64,000 bases of DNA from contig UBXV01000027.1 in NCBI GenBank assembly GCA_900469625.1, positions 91,019-155,018 on the forward strand, in the 5' to 3' direction. The stretch comes from Hyphomicrobiales bacterium (lineage in GTDB: Bacteria; Pseudomonadota; Alphaproteobacteria; Rhizobiales; Rhizobiaceae). Position 1 is the first letter of the stretch. Each line of letters opens with the position of its first letter. Shown here piece after piece: positions 60,696-64,000 of this stretch. Under the pieces are notes generated by a model that made no database searches, was not told where the DNA came from, and saw only the letters and a program-made list of their open reading frames with translations. The position numbers were made by a program, and so were the translations under genes.

Positions 60696-62375
60696 GTGGT
60701 CGAACAGGCGTTCAGCATTCTGCGGGCTCATCCGGAACTCGCCCTGTTCCTGGCGCTCGGCATCGGCTATGCGGTCGGCAAGATCACCATTGCCGGCGTC
60801 ACGATCGGCGCCGTTACCGGATGCCTGCTCGCCGGCGTGTTGATCGGCCAGACCGGCGCCGTGCTCTCCAATGACGTCAAGCAGGCGTTCTTTCTGCTCT
60901 TCCTCTTCGCCATCGGCTATCGCACCGGGCCACAGTTCTTCCAGAGCCTGAACGCCGATGCGCTGCCGCAAATCGCCGTCACGGTGACGCTCTGCGTGGT
61001 CGCGCTCGCAACCGCGATCGTGCTGTCGATCTTCTTCGGCTTCGACCTCGGCACGGCGGCCGGCGTGCTTGCCGGCGGTGCGACGGAATCGGCAACGGTC
61101 GGCGTCGCCATCGACACCTTCCGCAAGACCGCACCGACGCCGGAGGCCGCCAGCCAGTTCGAATCCGCCATCGCGACAGGCTTTGCCGTCGCCTATCTCG
61201 TCGGCGTCGTCAGCGCCATTCTCGTGCAGTCGCAGCTCGCGCCCCGCATGTTCGGCCGCAGCCTGAAGGAGGCCTGCGCCGAACTCGAAGCCGAGCTCAA
61301 CATCACCCCGAACGACACCGGCAACAGCGCCCGCCGCGAGATCGAGGCGCGCGCCTTCGTCGTTGGCGACAATCTCGTCGGCCTCACCGTGCAGGAGGCC
61401 GAGGCACGCGTTCCCGAGCGGCAGAAGGCCTATATCGAACAGATCCGCCGGGGCAGCGAGATCATCACCCCCGCGCCCAAGGAGCGCCTCTACGCCGGCG
61501 ACGTCATTGCCGTTGCCGGGCTTCGCGGGTTTCTGGTCGAATATGCCGACCGGATCGGCACCGAGATCGACGATCGCGAGTTGCTCGATATCCCGGTCGA
61601 GGTCCTCGACGTTGTGGTGACGAACAAGGAGGTCGCGGGCAGACGCCTGTGGGAGCTGAACCAGCGGCCTGAAGCGCGCTCCGTCTTCCTGCGCGGGATC
61701 CTTCGCGCCGGCCAGAAGATCCCGATCTTTCCCGGGCTGACGGTCAGGCGCGGCGACGTGATGTCCATCGCCGGCGCAAGGCGCCATGTCGAGGATGCCG
61801 CCGCCTTGCTCGGCTACGCCGATCGCGAGACGACCGCGACCGACATGGTTTTCGTCGGCGTCTTCATTTTTCTCGGCGGCCTGATCGGCATTCCCGCACT
61901 GAAACTGGGCGCACTTGAAATCGGCCTCGGCGTCGCCGTCGGCGTGCTGATTGCCGGCCTCGTCGCCGGCTGGCTGCGCTCGACAAGGCGCACCTTCGGC
62001 TTCGTGCCGGAGGCAACGCTGTGGTTCTTCGATAGTGTCGGGCTCTGCGCCTTCATCGCCTGCGTCGGCATTTCGGCGGGGCCGAGTTTCGTCGCAGGTC
62101 TCGTGCAGTCCGGCCCGGCGCTGGTCGTCGCCAGCGCGCTGATTTGCGTGATCTCGCACGTGGCCGCCCTCGCGCTCGGCCGATGGGTCTTCCGCATGAA
62201 CGAGGGCGTGCTCGCTGGCACCTGCTGCGGCGCCGGCACCTCGGCCCCGGCGCTCGCCGCCGTGCAGGAAGCAGCCGGAAGCCAGGTCCCCACCCTCGGC
62301 TACGGCCTCGGTTATGCCATCGGCAACGTGCTGTTGGCGCTCTGGGGCGCAGTTCTCGTCACCGTTCTCGCATAG
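60696..62375 (+). CDS. aspT: aspartate:alanine exchanger family transporter (AspT), second copy
   Basis: 559 residues, same two-half layout with central TrkA-C domains, clearly diverged from the first copy (LFLALGIGYAVGKITIAGVTIGAVTGCLLAGVLIGQTG at the start; VFRMNEGVLAGTCCGAGTSAPALAAVQEAAGSQVPTLGYGLGYAIGNVLLALWG at the end). GTG 60696 with GAAGGATCG upstream. The gap before it (60496-60695) holds a GC-rich hairpin at 60508-60531 without a T run. A second exchanger next to one AspD suggests a different affinity, direction or substrate (for example other C4 amino acids). Confidence 0.9.
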   Translation: MVEQAFSILRAHPELALFLALGIGYAVGKITIAGVTIGAVTGCLLAGVLIGQTGAVLSNDVKQAFFLLFLFAIGYRTGPQFFQSLNADALPQIAVTVTLCVVALATAIVLSIFFGFDLGTAAGVLAGGATESATVGVAIDTFRKTAPTPEAASQFESAIATGFAVAYLVGVVSAILVQSQLAPRMFGRSLKEACAELEAELNITPNDTGNSARREIEARAFVVGDNLVGLTVQEAEARVPERQKAYIEQIRRGSEIITPAPKERLYAGDVIAVAGLRGFLVEYADRIGTEIDDRELLDIPVEVLDVVVTNKEVAGRRLWELNQRPEARSVFLRGILRAGQKIPIFPGLTVRRGDVMSIAGARRHVEDAAALLGYADRETTATDMVFVGVFIFLGGLIGIPALKLGALEIGLGVAVGVLIAGLVAGWLRSTRRTFGFVPEATLWFFDSVGLCAFIACVGISAGPSFVAGLVQSGPALVVASALICVISHVAALALGRWVFRMNEGVLAGTCCGAGTSAPALAAVQEAAGSQVPTLGYGLGYAIGNVLLALWGAVLVTVLA

Positions 62376-62470
62376 GCAGAGGCCACTGTTGTCGCCATGC
62401 GAGGCGCACTATCCCACCCGCCCGCTCAACATCAGGCACGCAAGACCGCGAAGGTTTTTCCGGATGGGCG

Positions 62471-62950
62471 CTAGGTGCCGCTCAGATAATGCGCCTTCTG
62501 CGCCGGGTAATAATCGTCGAAGGACGGCAGCGGCTTGCCCTCACGCGCAGCGACCAGCATGTCGAGATAGTATTCCCAGCCGGGTCCGACATCGCCGGCG
62601 AGCTTGGCGTCGCTCAGGCGCTGCACCAGGCGCAGCTCCGTCTCGTCGCCGGCCTGCGTAAACGTCAGCTCCATGCGCCAGTCGCCGAACTCGTCCTTCA
62701 TGGCGACCACCAGCCGGTGTGGCGCCTCGCACTCCTCGATCGCGACATTGGCAAAGGGCTGGCCCTTCTCATGGAGCAGTTGCAGCCGCACGGTCTTGCC
62801 GGGGCCGGCCTCGCCTTCCCAGCGACCGAACCAGAGCGCGGTGTTCTCGGACTTCGTCACGCTCCGCCAGACGTCGGCGACCGGCGCGCGAAACCTGCGC
62901 GTCAGGATCAGATCGTTGCCACTGAGGTGGCCGGTGGGCTGGGGGCTCAT
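62471..62950 (-). CDS. SRPBCC / AHSA1-domain protein
   Basis: 159 residues of the START-like AHSA1 type (PF08327): LILTRRFRAPVADVWRSVTKSENTALWFGRWEGEAGPGKTVRLQLLHEKGQPFANVAIEECEAPHRLVVAMKDEFGDWRMELTFTQAGDETELRLVQRLSD then GPGWEYYLDMLVAAREGKPLPSFDDYYPAQ. A ligand-binding helix-grip fold of unknown role. ATG 62950 with AGGAGACGAC upstream. It stands between the aspT gene and the SLC13 permease. Confidence 0.88.
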   Translation of the reverse strand: MSPQPTGHLSGNDLILTRRFRAPVADVWRSVTKSENTALWFGRWEGEAGPGKTVRLQLLHEKGQPFANVAIEECEAPHRLVVAMKDEFGDWRMELTFTQAGDETELRLVQRLSDAKLAGDVGPGWEYYLDMLVAAREGKPLPSFDDYYPAQKAHYLSGT

Positions 62951-63101
62951 GTCGTCTCCTTGCCATCAGTCGATTCGGATCTGCAAGCTTGCGTCGGATC
63001 GGCGCCGCACGCTCCCTTGTACACCTTAAACGCACTCTCTGCGAGCGCCAGCAACCCGCGCATGCACGCGTGCCGCTTGTGGGGGCCCGGCTTCAGCGCG
63101 T

Positions 63102-64000
63102 CTAGCGCAAGGGCCAGACCAGCATCAGCGTCGGGATGCTGACGATGATGATCACGATCGAGAGCGGCAGGCCGAGGCGCGGATAGTCGCTGAAACGATA
63201 GCCACCCGGCCCCATGACCAGCGTGTTGCACTGGTGGCCGATCGGGGTCAGGAAGTCGCAGCCGGCGCCGATGGCGACCGCCATCAGGAACGCCTCCGGC
63301 CGATAGCCGAGCGCGGTCGCAAAGCTCGCGGCGATCGGCGCCATCACCAGCACGGTCGCGGCATTGTTGAGAAACGGCGTCACCGCCATGGCAGCCAGCA
63401 GGATCAGCGTCAGGGCGCCGGCCGGCGGCAGGCCGGTCGCAACCGTGCCGAGCCAGCTGGCAATGACGTCGGTTCCGCCAGTGGTGCGCAAGGAATCGCT
63501 GACCGGGATCAGCGCCGCCAGCATCACCAGGATCGGCCCGTCGACCGAGCGATAGACATCGCGCAGCGGAATGATGCGGAAAATGACCATGGCAAGGGCT
63601 GCAGCGAAGAAGGCGATAGGGATCGGCACCAGGCCGAGCGCGGTCGAGCCCATGGCGGCCGCCAGGACAAGAAGCGGCAACGTCGCCTTGCGGATGGTGC
63701 CGAGCAGGATCTCGCGCTGGGCGAGCGGCAGGCAGCCGAAATCCTGCAGAAACGACGGCAACTCGCGCCGCGCGCCCTGCAGCACGACGATGTCGCCCGC
63801 CCTCAGGCGGATGCTGCCGAGCCGCTGCTTCAGCCGCTCGCCCTGGCGGCTGACGGCGAGCAGGTTGATGTTGTGGTTGTTGAACAGCGCCAGGCGCTGC
63901 GCCGTCATGCCTTCGAGCGGCGAGCCGCTGCCGATCACCGCCTCCACCGCCTCGATCTCGGCACCGGTCTTCTCGCTCGACGAGGGCGAGCGGTTGCCGG
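63102..64000 (-). CDS. SLC13/DASS-type permease with TrkA-C domain, 5' end beyond the window
   Basis: Partial; the C-terminal 299 codons are visible and the start lies beyond base 64000. A TrkA-C/RCK-C domain (about the first 90 visible residues; LKQRLGSIRLRAGDIVVLQGARRELPSFLQDFGCLPL) is followed by the second membrane half (FNNAATVLVMAPIAASFATALGYRPEAFLMAVAIGAGCDFLTPIGHQCNTLVMGPGGYRFSDYPRLGLPLSIVIIIVSIPTLMLVWPLR), which has the NNAAT and TPIGHQ-N motifs of SLC13 carboxylate/sulfate transporters. Its substrate is open; sulfate or dicarboxylate are likely candidates. Confidence 0.85.
   Translation of the reverse strand, partial: GNRSPSSSEKTGAEIEAVEAVIGSGSPLEGMTAQRLALFNNHNINLLAVSRQGERLKQRLGSIRLRAGDIVVLQGARRELPSFLQDFGCLPLAQREILLGTIRKATLPLLVLAAAMGSTALGLVPIPIAFFAAALAMVIFRIIPLRDVYRSVDGPILVMLAALIPVSDSLRTTGGTDVIASWLGTVATGLPPAGALTLILLAAMAVTPFLNNAATVLVMAPIAASFATALGYRPEAFLMAVAIGAGCDFLTPIGHQCNTLVMGPGGYRFSDYPRLGLPLSIVIIIVSIPTLMLVWPLR

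Overview
The window is high-GC chromosomal DNA of an alphaproteobacterium of the Rhizobiaceae, most like Ensifer/Sinorhizobium. The evidence is the bmt-type betaine-homocysteine methyltransferase, DUF1127, DUF1488 and entericidin-type small proteins, RIME-like intergenic palindromes, an EcfG-type promoter, VtlR/LsrB-like LysR logic, and protein similarity throughout. I recognised no tRNA, rRNA, CRISPR array, prophage or insertion sequence. The species cannot be fixed from sequence reading alone.

Layout. 0-9 kb: an O-antigen-ligase/ExoQ-like polymerase; bmt behind a perfect 16-bp palindrome; an aminotransferase with a YheO-type regulator; an ECF sigma factor coupled to a membrane-anchored vWA protein; a phosphodiester glycosidase-like secreted protein. 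10-14.5 kb: first half of a corrinoid-dependent one-carbon system (ferredoxin-like protein, MttB-family methyltransferase, corrinoid protein, DUF1638). 14.5-21 kb: a LysE pseudogene, a run of small stress-type genes including a DUF892 ferritin-like protein, a DUF1254 protein and a formyltransferase-family protein. 21.5-27.5 kb: second half of the one-carbon system (PF13769 small protein, MTHFR C-terminal zinc/iron-type module, MetF-like reductase, methyl-THF:corrinoid methyltransferase, two small proteins, RACo-like ASKHA reactivase with a 2Fe-2S domain). 27.8-35.8 kb: a VIT-like membrane protein, a LysR regulator next to a DUF1127 gene, a GlxA/AraC regulator, and two REC-domain proteins, one a diguanylate cyclase. 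36-41 kb: a kinase with an ABC-substrate-binding-type sensor, a LuxR-type response regulator and a lone receiver, divergent from a Tat-exported sulfatase. 41-52.8 kb: mixed genes (adenylate/guanylate cyclase, metallo-hydrolase, caspase-like protein, MscS-type channel). 52.9-56.5 kb: a cobalamin-riboswitch-controlled BtuFCD-type uptake operon. 57-62.4 kb: aspT-aspD-aspT. The right edge cuts an SLC13-type permease.

How the parts may work together. MttB-family proteins move a methyl group from a quaternary or tertiary amine to a Co(I) corrinoid protein. The AcsE/MtrH-like methyltransferase would pass it to tetrahydrofolate, MetF-like reductase would oxidise methyl-THF to methylene-THF, and the ASKHA/2Fe-2S protein would re-reduce oxidised Co(II). 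The B12 uptake operon about 25 kb away could feed the cofactor. bmt offers a separate, corrinoid-independent use of betaine methyl groups. This anaerobe-style pathway in a presumably aerobic rhizobial genome is the most notable system in the window; its substrate is not known from the sequence. A second candidate circuit is the FixJ-like two-component system, linked to the sulfatase by three near-identical TTGG-CC...GG-CCAA palindromes. A third is the aspartate-alanine exchange/decarboxylation locus, with two different AspT exchangers flanking one AspD.
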